A stretch of DNA of 64,000 bases from contig NZ_VJND01000005.1 of assembly GCF_007556605.1 (NCBI RefSeq), positions 62,001-126,000 of the forward strand. Direction: 5' to 3'. The notes under the pieces are model-generated. The model saw nothing but the letters and a program-made list of their open reading frames with translations. It did no database searches and was not told where the DNA came from. The stretch is from Tepidimonas sediminis (GTDB lineage: Bacteria > Pseudomonadota > Gammaproteobacteria > Burkholderiales > Burkholderiaceae_C). Positions 1 to 10,299 of the stretch are shown here, in pieces. The first letter of the stretch is position 1. Each line of letters opens with the position of its first letter. The translations under genes and the position numbers were made by a program.

Positions 1-704
1 TGCGGCTGCTGGTCAGCGACACCGGCCCCGGCATCGCGCCCGAGCGGCTCGGCGAGCTGTTCCAGCCGTTCAACCGGCTGGGGGCGGAGACCACCGAGAT
101 CGAGGGCACCGGTATCGGCCTGGTGATCTCGCGCCGGCTGGTGGAGATGATGGGTGGCGCCATCGGCGTCGAAAGCGTCGTCGGCGAAGGCAGCACGTTC
201 TGGATCGAGCTGCCGCGCGCCGACGCGGCGGCGGCCGCGGCCTCGTGGGCCGAACGCGGGATGCCGGCGGCGCCGGCGGCGCCGGCCGATGCGGCCGCAC
301 CGCGCCACACCGTGCTCTACATCGAGGACAATCCCGCCAACCTGCGCCTGATGGCGCAGGTTCTGGCGCGCCGCCCGGGCATCGCGCTGTTGACCGCGCA
401 CACGGCCTCGCTCGGCCTGGAGCTGGCGCGTACGCACCGCCCCGACCTGATCCTGCTGGACATCTCGATGCCGGGGCTCAACGGCTACCAGGTGCTGGCC
501 ATCCTGCGCGAGGATGCGGCCACGCGCGCCATCCCGGTGGTGGCGCTGACCGCCAACGCCCTGCCCGGCGACGTGCAGCGCGGCCGCGCCGCCGGCTTCG
601 ACGACTATCTGACCAAACCGTTCGACGTGCCGCGGCTGTTGCAGCGCATCGACGAGCTGCTGCAGCAGCGGCGCCCGCCGCAGGGCGGAGGATCGACCGC
701 ATGA
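1..704 (+). CDS. Hybrid sensor histidine kinase, C-terminal part (5' end outside window)
   Basis: The frame is open from the first bases, so the start lies upstream of the window. The visible protein begins in a HATPase_c domain: a DTGPGIAPE G1 box, then GTGIGLVISR (G2) and a closing STFWIELP strand. A receiver domain follows with an IEDN acidic pocket, a phosphoacceptor Asp in LILLDISMP and the TKPFD lysine. It is therefore the end of a kinase with a fused receiver that autophosphorylates and passes phosphate to its own receiver or to a partner. The stop codon overlaps the start of the HD-GYP regulator by four bases (ATGA), so that regulator is the obvious output partner. The input domains are not visible, so the stimulus is unknown. 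Confidence 0.93.
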   Translation, partial: RLLVSDTGPGIAPERLGELFQPFNRLGAETTEIEGTGIGLVISRRLVEMMGGAIGVESVVGEGSTFWIELPRADAAAAAASWAERGMPAAPAAPADAAAPRHTVLYIEDNPANLRLMAQVLARRPGIALLTAHTASLGLELARTHRPDLILLDISMPGLNGYQVLAILREDAATRAIPVVALTANALPGDVQRGRAAGFDDYLTKPFDVPRLLQRIDELLQQRRPPQGGGSTA

Positions 705-1768
705 GCCTGATGATGCAACACGCCCGCCTGATGCTGGTGGATGACGAGCCGGCCAACCTGCGCCTGCTGCAGCGCATGCTGGCCAGCCACGGCTACACCA
801 ACGTCGAGGCGATCCAGGACCCGCGCGAGGTGCTGCCGCGCTACCGCGCGCAGCGCCCGGATCTGATCCTGCTCGACCTCAACATGCCGCACCTGAGCGG
901 CTTCGAGGTGATGGCGCAGCTGCGCGCGCTGGCCGACCCGCTGCTGCCGCCGATCGTCGTGCTGACCGCGCAGCCCGGGCGGGACTTCCTGCTGCGGGCG
1001 CTCGACGCCGGTGCGCGCGACTACCTGACCAAGCCGTTCGACCTCAACGAGCTGGCGATGCGCGTGCGCAACCTGCTGCAGGCGCACCTGGCGCACCGGC
1101 TGCTGCATGACCAGGCGGCGACGCTGGAGGCGCTGGTGCGGGAGCGCACCGAGGAGGTGCGGCGCACGCGGCTGCAGGTGGTGCAACGGCTCGGCCGTGC
1201 AGCCGAATACCGCGACGAGGAGACCGGCCACCACATCCTGCGCATGAGCCACATGGCCGCGCACCTGGCGCGCACGGTCGGCTGGGACGACGCGGCCGTG
1301 GAGCTGATGCTGCACGCCGCGCCGATGCACGACATCGGCAAGATCGGCATCCCCGACGCGGTGCTGCTCAAGCCGGGGCGCTTCGAGCCGCACGAGTGGG
1401 AGATCATGAAGACCCACGCCACCATCGGCGCGCAACTGCTCGACGGCGACGATTCGGACCTGCTGCGCATGGCGCGCGACATCGCCTGGACGCACCATGA
1501 GAAGTGGGACGGCAGCGGTTACCCGCGCGGCCTGGCCGGCGAGGACATTCCGGAGGCCGGGCGCATCGTCGCGCTGGCGGACGTGTTCGATGCGCTGACC
1601 TCGGCGCGGCCGTACAAGCGCGCCTGGCCGGTGGAGGAGGCGGTGGCGCTGCTGCGCGAGCAGCGCGGGCGGCACTTCGAGCCGCGCCTGGTGGATGCCT
1701 TTCTCGATGAGCTGCCGGCGATGCTGGCGATCCGCGCGCGCTGGGCCGAGCCGGCGCCGGCGGCCTGA
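701..1768 (+). CDS. Response regulator with HD-GYP cyclic-di-GMP phosphodiesterase domain
   Basis: 355 residues. An N-terminal receiver (about 8-125) has the acidic pair D14-D15, phosphoacceptor D59 and K111. After a helical linker comes an HD-GYP domain with the HD pair at 210-211 in HDIGKIGIPD, HHE at 265-267 and GYP at 273-275. All the metal-binding and GYP hallmarks are present, so it should hydrolyse cyclic-di-GMP to pGpG or GMP when phosphorylated. The ATG at 701 has a GGAGG sequence about ten bases upstream and overlaps the stop of the hybrid kinase, so the two form a translationally coupled two-component pair. It converges on a diguanylate cyclase gene only 21 bp away. Confidence 0.95.
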   Translation: MSLMMQHARLMLVDDEPANLRLLQRMLASHGYTNVEAIQDPREVLPRYRAQRPDLILLDLNMPHLSGFEVMAQLRALADPLLPPIVVLTAQPGRDFLLRALDAGARDYLTKPFDLNELAMRVRNLLQAHLAHRLLHDQAATLEALVRERTEEVRRTRLQVVQRLGRAAEYRDEETGHHILRMSHMAAHLARTVGWDDAAVELMLHAAPMHDIGKIGIPDAVLLKPGRFEPHEWEIMKTHATIGAQLLDGDDSDLLRMARDIAWTHHEKWDGSGYPRGLAGEDIPEAGRIVALADVFDALTSARPYKRAWPVEEAVALLREQRGRHFEPRLVDAFLDELPAMLAIRARWAEPAPAA

Positions 1769-1789
1769 ACGGTCCAGCCGCTGCGGGCC

Positions 1790-3781
1790 TCACGACGGGG
1801 GAGGGGTGTCGGGCGCGCCGTGCACGTGCACGCGGTTGCGTCCGGTCTGCTTGGCCTGGTACATCGCCTGGTCGGCTTGGCGCAGCAGCTGGTCCGGATC
1901 GTGCGCGCCGCTGGTGGGCAGGAACGCCACGCCGATGCTGGCCGTGACCTGCAGGCGCTGGCCGCCGTACTCCACCGGCTCAGCCAGCGCCGCCAGGAGA
2001 CGTCGCAGCAGCGGTTCGGCCTGCCGTGGATCCTGCAGGTCGGCGATCAGCACGACGAATTCGTCACCGCCCAGGCGCGCCACCGTGTCGACACTGCGCA
2101 CCAGGCTGCGCATGCGCTCGGCCATCACGCGCAGCAGCTGGTCGCCGACGGCATGGCCATGCGTGTCATTGATGGCCTTGAAGCCGTCCAGATCGAGGTA
2201 AGCCAGCGCCAGCGTGCCGCCGTGGCGCTGGGCGCGTGCGATGGCCTGCTGCAGGCGGTCGCGCAGCAGCAGGCGGTTGCCCAGCCCCGTCAGCGCGTCG
2301 TGAAACGCTTCGTGCTCCAGCCGCTGTTCGCGCAGCTTCTGGTCCGTGATGTCGAAAAACAGCCCGACGTAGTGCCGCACTTCGCCGGTACCGTCGCGCA
2401 CGGCGCTGATGGCCATCAGCTCCACCAGGTCCCGGCCATCCTTGCGCCGGTTCCAGATTTCGCCGATCCAGAACCCGTGGCGCTGCAGTTCGTCCCACAT
2501 GGCGCGGTAGAAGGCCTCGTCGTGGCGGCCGGAGCGCAGCAGCGCCGGGGTCTGGCCGAGCACCTCCTCGCGCGTGTAGCCGGTCAGGCTGCAGAAGGCG
2601 TCGTTGACGCGCACGATGCGGGTGCGTTCGTCGGTGATCAGGATGCCTTCCTGCGCATGCGTGAACACGCTTGCGGCCAGCGCCAGCTCGTCCTCGGCCC
2701 GCTTGCGCTCGGTGATGTCGAAGGACACGCCGGCCATGCGCCGCACTCGGCCGACCTCGTCGCGCTCGACCACCTTGCCGCGCTCCAGGATCCACACCCA
2801 ATGACCGTCGCGGTGGCGCAGCCGCAGCTCGGCTTCGTACAGCGGCGCATCCCCCTCCTGGTGACGTTGCAGCGCTGCCTCGTGGCGTTGCAGGTCGGCC
2901 GGATGCAGCAGATCGCGCCAGGTCGCGCGGGTCAGCGGCTCCAGCTGTGCACGGCGGTAGCCCAGCATGGCGGCCCAGCGCTCGTTGACCTGCAGCGCGT
3001 CGCTGGTCAGATCCCATTCCCACGTCGCCAGGTCGGTGCCCCAGATCAGGTTCTCGAGCCGCTGGCGCGCGGCCAGCTCCTCACGCAGCCTGGCTTCGCC
3101 GGCGCGCAGCGCCGCAGCCGTGTGCGCCTCCGCATCGCGTGCCGCCTCGGCCTCGCGCTGCAGCTGCCGGCTGCGCCACAGCCATGCCGCCAGGCCGGCG
3201 ATCAGCAGCAGCTGCAGCACGCCGGCGGCAGCGCCCAGCAGCAGGCGCTGCCGGTGCAGCCGCTCGATGTCCTGCACGCTCCGGCGCACGGCCTCTTCGA
3301 GCTGGACCTGGTAGCGCCAGCGCTCGTGGTCGCTGACGCGCTGTGCCGACAGGTCGTGCACCATCGACAGCAACAGCCGCTGCCCCTGCACCTCGAACGG
3401 CACCGAGTAGACCTCGACCGGGCGCACCTCACCGCTGGCCAGGCGGTGCGGAAAGAGGAAGTAGTTGCGCTCCTCACGCGCGGCCAGCGCGCGCTCGGCG
3501 GCCACCTGCTCGGCGGTGAGCTGGTTGATGTCCTGGATGCGCATCGTGCGCAGGGTCGCCTGCGCGTACCCGTAGAAGGCCGCCGCGGCGGCGTTGGCAT
3601 CCAGGATGCGTCCGCTGGCCGGCTCGATCAGCAGCATCGGCACCGTGTGCCGGGCGAATACCTCGCCAAACGAAAGTGCCGCGGCCTCGGCCGCCACGCC
3701 GGCCGCGGCCGCCCTTGGCGGAGACGCGGCCATCAGCAGGGCGGCCAGCACGAGCGCAAGGCGCGGCCGGCTCAGCGGCAT
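1790..3781 (-). CDS. Membrane [14 protein letters not shown] diguanylate cyclase
   Basis: 663 residues. It starts with a signal peptide (about 1-27), then a periplasmic PAS-like region (about 35-150) and one transmembrane helix (about 180-202). Two cytoplasmic PAS domains follow (about 245-360 and 370-485), and a GGDEF domain closes the protein. The GGDEF signature is at 571-575, preceded by an RSVD motif at 562-565 at the spacing of the inhibitory I-site, so product feedback is expected. There is no EAL domain. The periplasmic PAS has ligand-sensor architecture, but the ligand cannot be read. It converges on the HD-GYP gene, giving a cyclase and a phosphodiesterase tail to tail. Confidence 0.93.
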   Translation of the reverse strand: MPLSRPRLALVLAALLMAASPPRAAAAGVAAEAAALSFGEVFARHTVPMLLIEPASGRILDANAAAAAFYGYAQATLRTMRIQDINQLTAEQVAAERALAAREERNYFLFPHRLASGEVRPVEVYSVPFEVQGQRLLLSMVHDLSAQRVSDHERWRYQVQLEEAVRRSVQDIERLHRQRLLLGAAAGVLQLLLIAGLAAWLWRSRQLQREAEAARDAEAHTAAALRAGEARLREELAARQRLENLIWGTDLATWEWDLTSDALQVNERWAAMLGYRRAQLEPLTRATWRDLLHPADLQRHEAALQRHQEGDAPLYEAELRLRHRDGHWVWILERGKVVERDEVGRVRRMAGVSFDITERKRAEDELALAASVFTHAQEGILITDERTRIVRVNDAFCSLTGYTREEVLGQTPALLRSGRHDEAFYRAMWDELQRHGFWIGEIWNRRKDGRDLVELMAISAVRDGTGEVRHYVGLFFDITDQKLREQRLEHEAFHDALTGLGNRLLLRDRLQQAIARAQRHGGTLALAYLDLDGFKAINDTHGHAVGDQLLRVMAERMRSLVRSVDTVARLGGDEFVVLIADLQDPRQAEPLLRRLLAALAEPVEYGGQRLQVTASIGVAFLPTSGAHDPDQLLRQADQAMYQAKQTGRNRVHVHGAPDTPPPS

Positions 3782-3845
3782 GGTCGCGGTCGACAGCCCC
3801 CGGACAGGCCGGTGGTCCCCCGGTCGGCTGCCCTCATGGCGCCGG

Positions 3846-4049
3846 TCAGTCCTGCTTGCCGGCGTCGGTCTTGCAGGTGTTGATGCCGAAGATCGCGTAG
3901 GGCGGGCACCAGCCGATCAGGCCGGTGGCCAGCGGGACGATGCCGATCCAGCCCCAGACGCCGATGGTGCCGCTGACGGCGCCGAGGATCAGGGCGATGC
4001 CGATGACGATGCGCAGGATGCGGTCGATGCCGCCGACGTTGCGGGTCAT
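3846..4049 (-). CDS. Small DUF2892 (YgaP-like) membrane protein
   Basis: 67 residues with two hydrophobic helices (about 9-27 and 31-50) and the NVGGIDRILRIVIG opening typical of DUF2892 proteins, which resemble the membrane tail of YgaP. I chose the ATG at 4049 over upstream starts because the family begins at this point and a GGAGA sequence sits about eight bases before it. The C-terminal half has Cys, Pro and Asn-rich loops (GWCPPYAIFGINTC). The function of stand-alone family members is not known. It lies in the same direction as the diguanylate cyclase, 64 bp upstream of it. Confidence 0.85.
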   Translation of the reverse strand: MTRNVGGIDRILRIVIGIALILGAVSGTIGVWGWIGIVPLATGLIGWCPPYAIFGINTCKTDAGKQD

Positions 4050-4171
4050 GTGCGGGTCTCCGATGAAGGGTGACGGAAGCGCCAACGATACCCTGCACTG
4101 TACGACGTCCGATTGACGCAAGGCAAGCCCTCGCGGGGCGCGGGAGCCATCGGCTCGGAGCGGTCGAGCCG

Positions 4172-4185
4172 GTTTCACGTGAAAC
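4172..4185. other. parS: parS centromere-like site 1
   Basis: A perfect 14-bp palindrome GTTTCACGTGAAAC, the core of the chromosomal ParB-binding consensus (TGTTTCACGTGAAACA). Both outer bases differ from the 16-bp form. It lies 87 bp upstream of the nuclease-like gene at 4259 and about 4.3 kb from parB. ParB-CTP should load here, spread along the DNA and recruit the ParA motor and SMC. Confidence 0.93.
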
Positions 4186-4214
4186 GCGCCGCGCCGGCGT
4201 CGTCGGCTCGACGG

Positions 4215-4223
4215 TGCTAGACT
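4215..4223 (+). promoter_or_regulatory. Extended -10 promoter for the gene at 4259
   Basis: TGCTAGACT reads as an extended -10 (TG, one base, TAGACT). Transcription would start near 4230, giving a leader of about 30 bases. I see no good -35 hexamer, which is usual for extended -10 promoters. Confidence 0.4.
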
Positions 4224-4258
4224 GCAACGACGTCGTGACCGCCACCCCGACCGTGCCG

Positions 4259-4858
4259 ATGACCGCCGCCACCGAACTGTCCTGGGATGACCTCAAGGCG
4301 ATGATCGCGGCCCTGGCCGAGCAGGGACGCCAGACCGCGCTGCGTCTGCAGGAGACCGACCATCTGATCCGCGAGCTGCGCGAGGAAGGGCGCGAGACCG
4401 ACCGTCAGCTGCGCGAACTCAAGCGCCAGATCGGCGGGCTGGGCGACAAGTTCGGCTATTTTGCCGAGGGCATGGCGCTGCCGACGATGGAGCGGCTGCT
4501 GCGGCGGCGCTTTCACATGGAAATCGTCAATCCGCGCAGCCGCATCCGCAAGGATGGCCGCGAGCGCGAATACGACGTGCTGGCCTGGGCCAACGGCAAG
4601 GTCAACACGGTGGTGGTGGTGGAGGTCAAGAGCCGCGTCAAGCGCGAGGCGATCGGGCGGCTGATCGAGCGGCTGGAGACGCTGTTCGACTGCCTGCCGG
4701 AACTCAAGGGCAAGGCGCGCGTGGGGATCCTGGCCGGCATCGACTGGGACGCCGGGGTGGAGGAAGAGGCGCAGGCCGCGGGTCTCTACACCGCGCGCAT
4801 CCGCGACGACATGTTCGAGCTCACGACGCCCAAGGGCTTCCGGCCGCGGCGCTGGTGA
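4259..4858 (+). CDS. PD-(D/E)XK nuclease-like protein, DUF3782 type
   Basis: 199 residues. The first 65 or so residues form a charged coiled coil of repeated [17 protein letters not shown] type. A compact domain follows with an Asp in REYDVLAW and then VVVVEVKS, the D...ExK pattern of the PD-(D/E)XK nuclease fold. Family members are annotated as hypothetical or DUF3782 and no substrate is known to me. Upstream in-frame GTG codons at 4070 and 4235 would also be possible starts; I prefer the ATG at 4259 because the region before it has no domain-like sequence and contains a parS site and a promoter-like -10. It sits between parS site 1 and mnmG. Confidence 0.75.
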   Translation: MTAATELSWDDLKAMIAALAEQGRQTALRLQETDHLIRELREEGRETDRQLRELKRQIGGLGDKFGYFAEGMALPTMERLLRRRFHMEIVNPRSRIRKDGREREYDVLAWANGKVNTVVVVEVKSRVKREAIGRLIERLETLFDCLPELKGKARVGILAGIDWDAGVEEEAQAAGLYTARIRDDMFELTTPKGFRPRRW

Positions 4859-4977
4859 GCCACCGGTGGTCGACCCGGGTGCGGGGTCGGGCCGATCGTG
4901 GGACAATGCGTCCCCTGTCATGCAAGGGGCCGGGCCCGTCGGGGGCTGCGGCCCGTCGTCGCTGGAGCGCTCGGTCG

Positions 4978-6971
<1,994 letters not shown>

Positions 6972-6975
<4 letters not shown>

Positions 6976-7652
6976 GCGTGCCGGCGACGGACCTGCCGGC
7001 GGCGCTGGCCGCCGGGCTGCGCGCGCTCGGGCTGACGCTGGACGAGGCGGCGCAGCGGCGCCTGCTGGACTATCTGGCGCTGCTGCAGCGCTGGAACGCG
7101 GCGATCAACCTGACTGCGCTGCGCGACCCGGCGCAGATGCTGACGCACCACCTGCTCGACAGTCTGGCGGTGCTGGCGCCGCTGCGGCGCGAGCTGGTGG
7201 CGCGCGGGCGCGACGGCGCAGCGCGCATCCTGGACGTCGGCTCCGGCGCCGGACTGCCGGGGGTGGTGCTGGCGATCGCCGAGCCGCGCTGGCAGGTCAC
7301 CTGCGTCGACGCGGTGGCGAAGAAGGCCGCGTTCGTCACGCAGGTGGCGGCCACGCTGGCGCTGCCGAACCTGCGCGCCGTGCACGCGCGCGTGCAGGGC
7401 GTGGACGGGCCGTTCGACGTCGTCACCGCGCGGGCGTTCGCGGCGCTGGCGGACTTCGTCACCTGGTCGCGCCGCGCGCTGGCGCCCGGCGGCGTCTGGA
7501 TGGCGATGAAAGGCCGCGTGCCGCACGACGAGATCGCCGCGCTGCCGCCCTGGGCGGAGGTGTTTCACGTGGAACCACTGACCGTGCCGGGGCTGGACGC
7601 CGAGCGCTGCCTGGTCTGGCTGCGTCGCCGGGACGGCGACAAAACCCCGTAA
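6972..7652 (+). CDS. rsmG: 16S rRNA (guanine527-N7)-methyltransferase
   Basis: 226 residues. The SAM-binding motif [11 protein letters not shown] is at about 87-97, preceded by the [11 protein letters not shown] and HHLLDSLA segments characteristic of RsmG (GidB). It methylates G527 in the 530 loop of 16S rRNA; loss gives low-level streptomycin resistance in other bacteria. The ATG overlaps the mnmG stop (ATGA), so the two are coupled. Codons 197-202 (Val-Phe-His-Val-Glu-Pro) contain a third parS-like site near the C-terminus. parA begins 35 bp after the stop. Confidence 0.97.
7562..7575. other. parS: parS site 3, inside rsmG
   Basis: GTTTCACGTGGAAC, one base from the perfect palindrome. Read with its flanks it is the reverse complement of the Bacillus-type parS TGTTCCACGTGAAACA except for one end base. 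It encodes part of VFHVEP near the end of RsmG and is 113 bp before parA. Confidence 0.85.
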
Positions 7653-7655
7653 ACT
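7650..7655 (+). promoter_or_regulatory. Possible parA -10 element
   Basis: TAAACT overlaps the rsmG stop codon and matches four of six -10 bases. It would start a transcript near 7662 with a leader of about 25 bases. No -35 is clear, and parAB could equally be read from the mnmG promoter. Confidence 0.3.
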
Positions 7656-7687
7656 CGGCGCCCACATGTCAGCCGCAGGGTGAGCGC

Positions 7688-8458
7688 ATGGCGCGCGTGT
7701 TTTGCATCGCCAACCAGAAAGGCGGGGTCGGCAAGACGACCACCGCGGTGAACCTGGCCGCCGGGCTGGCGCAGGTGGGGCAGCGCGTGCTGCTCGTGGA
7801 CCTCGACCCGCAGGGCAACGCGACGATGGGCTCCGGGGTGGACAAGCGCACGCTGGCGCCCACCGTGTACGAGGTGCTGCTGGGCGCGGCCGGGGTGGCC
7901 GAGGCGGCGCGGCGGCCCGAGCGCATCGGTTACGCCGTGCTCGGCGCCAACCGCGAGCTGGCCGGCGCCGAGGTGGAGCTGGTCGGGCTGGAGCGGCGCG
8001 AGCACCGCCTGCGCACGGCGCTGCAGCCGGTGCAGGGCGAGTACGACTTCGTGCTGATCGACTGTCCGCCCAGCCTGAGCCTGCTCACGCTCAACGGCCT
8101 GTGCGCGGCGCACGGCGTCATCGTGCCGATGCAGTGCGAATACTTCGCGCTGGAGGGGCTGGCCGACCTCGTCAACAGCATCAAGCAGGTGCACGCCAAC
8201 CTCAACCGCGACCTGCGCCTGATCGGTCTGCTGCGCGTGATGTTCGACGCCCGCATCACGCTGCAGCAGCAGGTCAGCGACCAGCTCAAGGCGCACTTCG
8301 GCGACAAGGTGTTCGACACCGTCATCCCGCGCAACGTGCGGCTGGCCGAGGCCCCGAGCTACGGCCTGCCGGGGGTGGTGTTCGACCCGTCGGCGCGCGG
8401 TTCGAAGGCGTTCGTGGAGTTCGCGCGCGAGATGGTGGCGCGCATCGAACGGATGTGA
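7688..8458 (+). CDS. parA: Chromosome partitioning ATPase ParA/Soj
   Basis: 256 residues, the small chromosomal ParA type without an N-terminal DNA-binding domain. The deviant Walker A motif QKGGVGKTT is at 10-18, a Walker A' motif is in LLVDLDPQGN, and Walker B is in FVLIDCPPS. It binds nucleoid DNA as an ATP dimer and is stimulated by ParB, moving the origin region to the pole. It is the third gene of a compact mnmG-rsmG-parA-parB set, with parB starting 5 bp after its stop. Confidence 0.98.
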   Translation: MARVFCIANQKGGVGKTTTAVNLAAGLAQVGQRVLLVDLDPQGNATMGSGVDKRTLAPTVYEVLLGAAGVAEAARRPERIGYAVLGANRELAGAEVELVGLERREHRLRTALQPVQGEYDFVLIDCPPSLSLLTLNGLCAAHGVIVPMQCEYFALEGLADLVNSIKQVHANLNRDLRLIGLLRVMFDARITLQQQVSDQLKAHFGDKVFDTVIPRNVRLAEAPSYGLPGVVFDPSARGSKAFVEFAREMVARIERM

Positions 8459-8463
8459 TACCG

Positions 8464-9444
8464 ATGACCCTGAACAAGAAGCCCAAGGGCCTGGGCCGTG
8501 GTCTGGACGCGCTGCTCGGGCCCAGCGTCGACGCCGCCGGGCCCGAGGCGCCGCGCGAGCTGCCGCTGTCGGACCTGGTGCCCGGCCAGTACCAGCCGCG
8601 CACCCGCATGGACGAAGGGGCGCTGTACGAGCTGGCCGAAAGCATCCGCGCGCAGGGCGTGATGCAGCCGGTGCTGGTGCGGCGCCTGCCGGAGGAGGTG
8701 GGCGAGGAGCGCCTGCGCGCCTGGCACGCCAGCGTGGCCGGCCAGCCGTTCGCGCCGGCGGCGCCGCGTGGCGCGCGTCCGGTGTACGAGATCATCGCTG
8801 GCGAGCGGCGCTTCCGCGCCGCCCGGCTGGCGGGTTTGGAGGTGGTGCCGGTGCTGGTGCGCGACGTCTCCGACGAAGCCGCCGCCGCCATGGCGCTGAT
8901 CGAGAACATCCAGCGCGAGGACCTCAATCCGCTGGAGCAGGCGCAGGGCCTGCAGCGCCTGATCCGCGACTTCGGGCTGACGCATGAGCAGGCGGCGCAG
9001 GCCATCGGCCGTTCGCGCAGCGCCGCCACCAATCTGCTGCGCCTGCTGCAGCTGGCCGAGCCGGTGCAGACCATGCTGCTGGCCGGCGACCTCGACATGG
9101 GGCACGCGCGCGCGCTGCTGACCCTGGACAAGGCCACGCAGATCACCGCGGCGCAGACCATCGCCGCCAAGGGCCTGTCGGTGCGCGAGGCCGAGGCGCT
9201 GGCGCGCCGTCTGGGCGAGACGTTTGCGCTCAAGCCCCCGCGCCCCAAGCGCGAGAAGTCGCGCGACGTGCGCCGGCTGGAGGAGGAATTGTCGGACCTG
9301 CTGGCGGCGCAGGTGGAAGTGCGGGTAAAGAAGCGCGTCAAGCGTGGCGCCCGCGTCGACGAGCAGGGGGAGCTGGCGATTGCGTTTGCCTCGCTGGACG
9401 AGCTCGACGGGCTGCTGGAGCGCCTGCGCGCGCTGGCTGGCTGA
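8464..9444 (+). CDS. parB: Chromosome partitioning protein ParB/Spo0J (CTPase, parS-binding)
   Basis: 326 residues. The opening KPKGLGRGLDALLG is the ParA-interacting peptide. The nucleotide-binding boxes follow (IIAGERRFRAARLAG and ENIQREDLNPLEQA), then a helix-turn-helix (THEQAAQAIGRSRSAATNLLRLL) that reads parS, and a C-terminal dimerisation region. Compared with the usual layout there are about 28 extra residues between the LVRRL strand and the GERR box (EEVGEERL...APRGARPV), which would form a loop beside the CTP pocket. Three parS-like sites lie upstream in the same operon. Confidence 0.97.
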   Translation: MTLNKKPKGLGRGLDALLGPSVDAAGPEAPRELPLSDLVPGQYQPRTRMDEGALYELAESIRAQGVMQPVLVRRLPEEVGEERLRAWHASVAGQPFAPAAPRGARPVYEIIAGERRFRAARLAGLEVVPVLVRDVSDEAAAAMALIENIQREDLNPLEQAQGLQRLIRDFGLTHEQAAQAIGRSRSAATNLLRLLQLAEPVQTMLLAGDLDMGHARALLTLDKATQITAAQTIAAKGLSVREAEALARRLGETFALKPPRPKREKSRDVRRLEEELSDLLAAQVEVRVKKRVKRGARVDEQGELAIAFASLDELDGLLERLRALAG

Positions 9445-9453
9445 GCGGGCGAC

Positions 9454-10299
9454 GTGAAGCCGCCGCGCCCCGACCCCCGCGCGGGCCGCGCCGACCGCTG
9501 GCCGCTGCCGGCGCTGCTGCTGTGGCTGGCGGCGTGGGCCGGCTACGTGGCGCTGCGCGTCGGGCTGCGGCGGCCGGTGCCGGAGGCGTTCGGGATCGTC
9601 GCGCTGCTGGCCTGCCTGTGGGCCGTGCGGCGCGGCGGCACGCCGGCGCGGCGTGTCATCATGGCGCTGGGGTTTCCGCTGTCGTGGGTGCTGGCCGCGG
9701 GGTTGCTGCCGATGCCGCCGGCGTGGGCCTGGGCGCTGCTGGCGCTGGCGGCCTTGGCCCTCTACCCGTGGCGGGCGTGGCGCGACGCGCCGCTGTACCC
9801 GACCCCGCCCGGCGCGCTCGACGGCCTGCGCGAGGCGGTGTGGCTGCCGCCGCGCGCGCGCGTGCTGGATGCCGGCTGCGGTGCCGGCGACGGCCTGCGC
9901 GCGCTGGAGCGCGCCTATCCCGACGCCGAGCTGCACGGCGTGGAGCGCGCCTGGCCGCTGGTGCTGCTGGCGCGGTGGCGTGCGCCGGCCGGCGCGCACG
10001 TGCGCCGCGGCGACTTCTGGACCGAGGACTGGTCGCGCTACGACCTCGTGTACCTGTTCCAGCGTCCCGAGACGATGCCGCGCGCGGCGGCCAAGGCCGC
10101 CGCCGAGATGCGCCCCGGCACGTGGCTGGTCAGTCTGGAGTTCGCGCTGCCGCAGACCGAGCCGACCTTCGTCTGGCACTGTCCGGACGGCCGTCCGGTG
10201 TGGGCCTACCGCGTGGCGCCGCCCGGCGCGCCGGCGCCGTCGTCCCACGGCCAGGCGGCCAGCACCTCGTCGGCCGGCGCCGGGCGGCCCCAGCGGTAG
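9454..10299 (+). CDS. Membrane-anchored class I SAM-dependent methyltransferase
   Basis: 281 residues. The first 110 or so residues hold about four hydrophobic helices. A cytoplasmic methyltransferase domain then begins with LDAGCGAGDGLRAL, the SAM glycine-rich loop, followed by an acidic residue at the end of strand 2 (HGVERAW). The substrate is unknown. The start is a GTG with little sign of a ribosome-binding site, nine bases after parB, so it may be read with the par genes. Its last 94 bp overlap the 3' end of the convergent GGDEF-EAL gene; the last 25 or so residues (Ala, Pro and Ser-rich) may be unstructured. Confidence 0.85.
   Translation: MKPPRPDPRAGRADRWPLPALLLWLAAWAGYVALRVGLRRPVPEAFGIVALLACLWAVRRGGTPARRVIMALGFPLSWVLAAGLLPMPPAWAWALLALAALALYPWRAWRDAPLYPTPPGALDGLREAVWLPPRARVLDAGCGAGDGLRALERAYPDAELHGVERAWPLVLLARWRAPAGAHVRRGDFWTEDWSRYDLVYLFQRPETMPRAAAKAAAEMRPGTWLVSLEFALPQTEPTFVWHCPDGRPVWAYRVAPPGAPAPSSHGQAASTSSAGAGRPQR

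Noticed and set aside
4070-4258. N-terminal extension of the nuclease-like protein from a GTG at 4070
   Set aside because: The extra residues show no domain character and the DNA holds a parS site and a promoter-like element.
4050-4977. Replication origin near mnmG
   Set aside because: I looked for DnaA boxes of the TTATCCACA type and for an AT-rich unwinding region and saw neither. The origin is probably near but outside this window.
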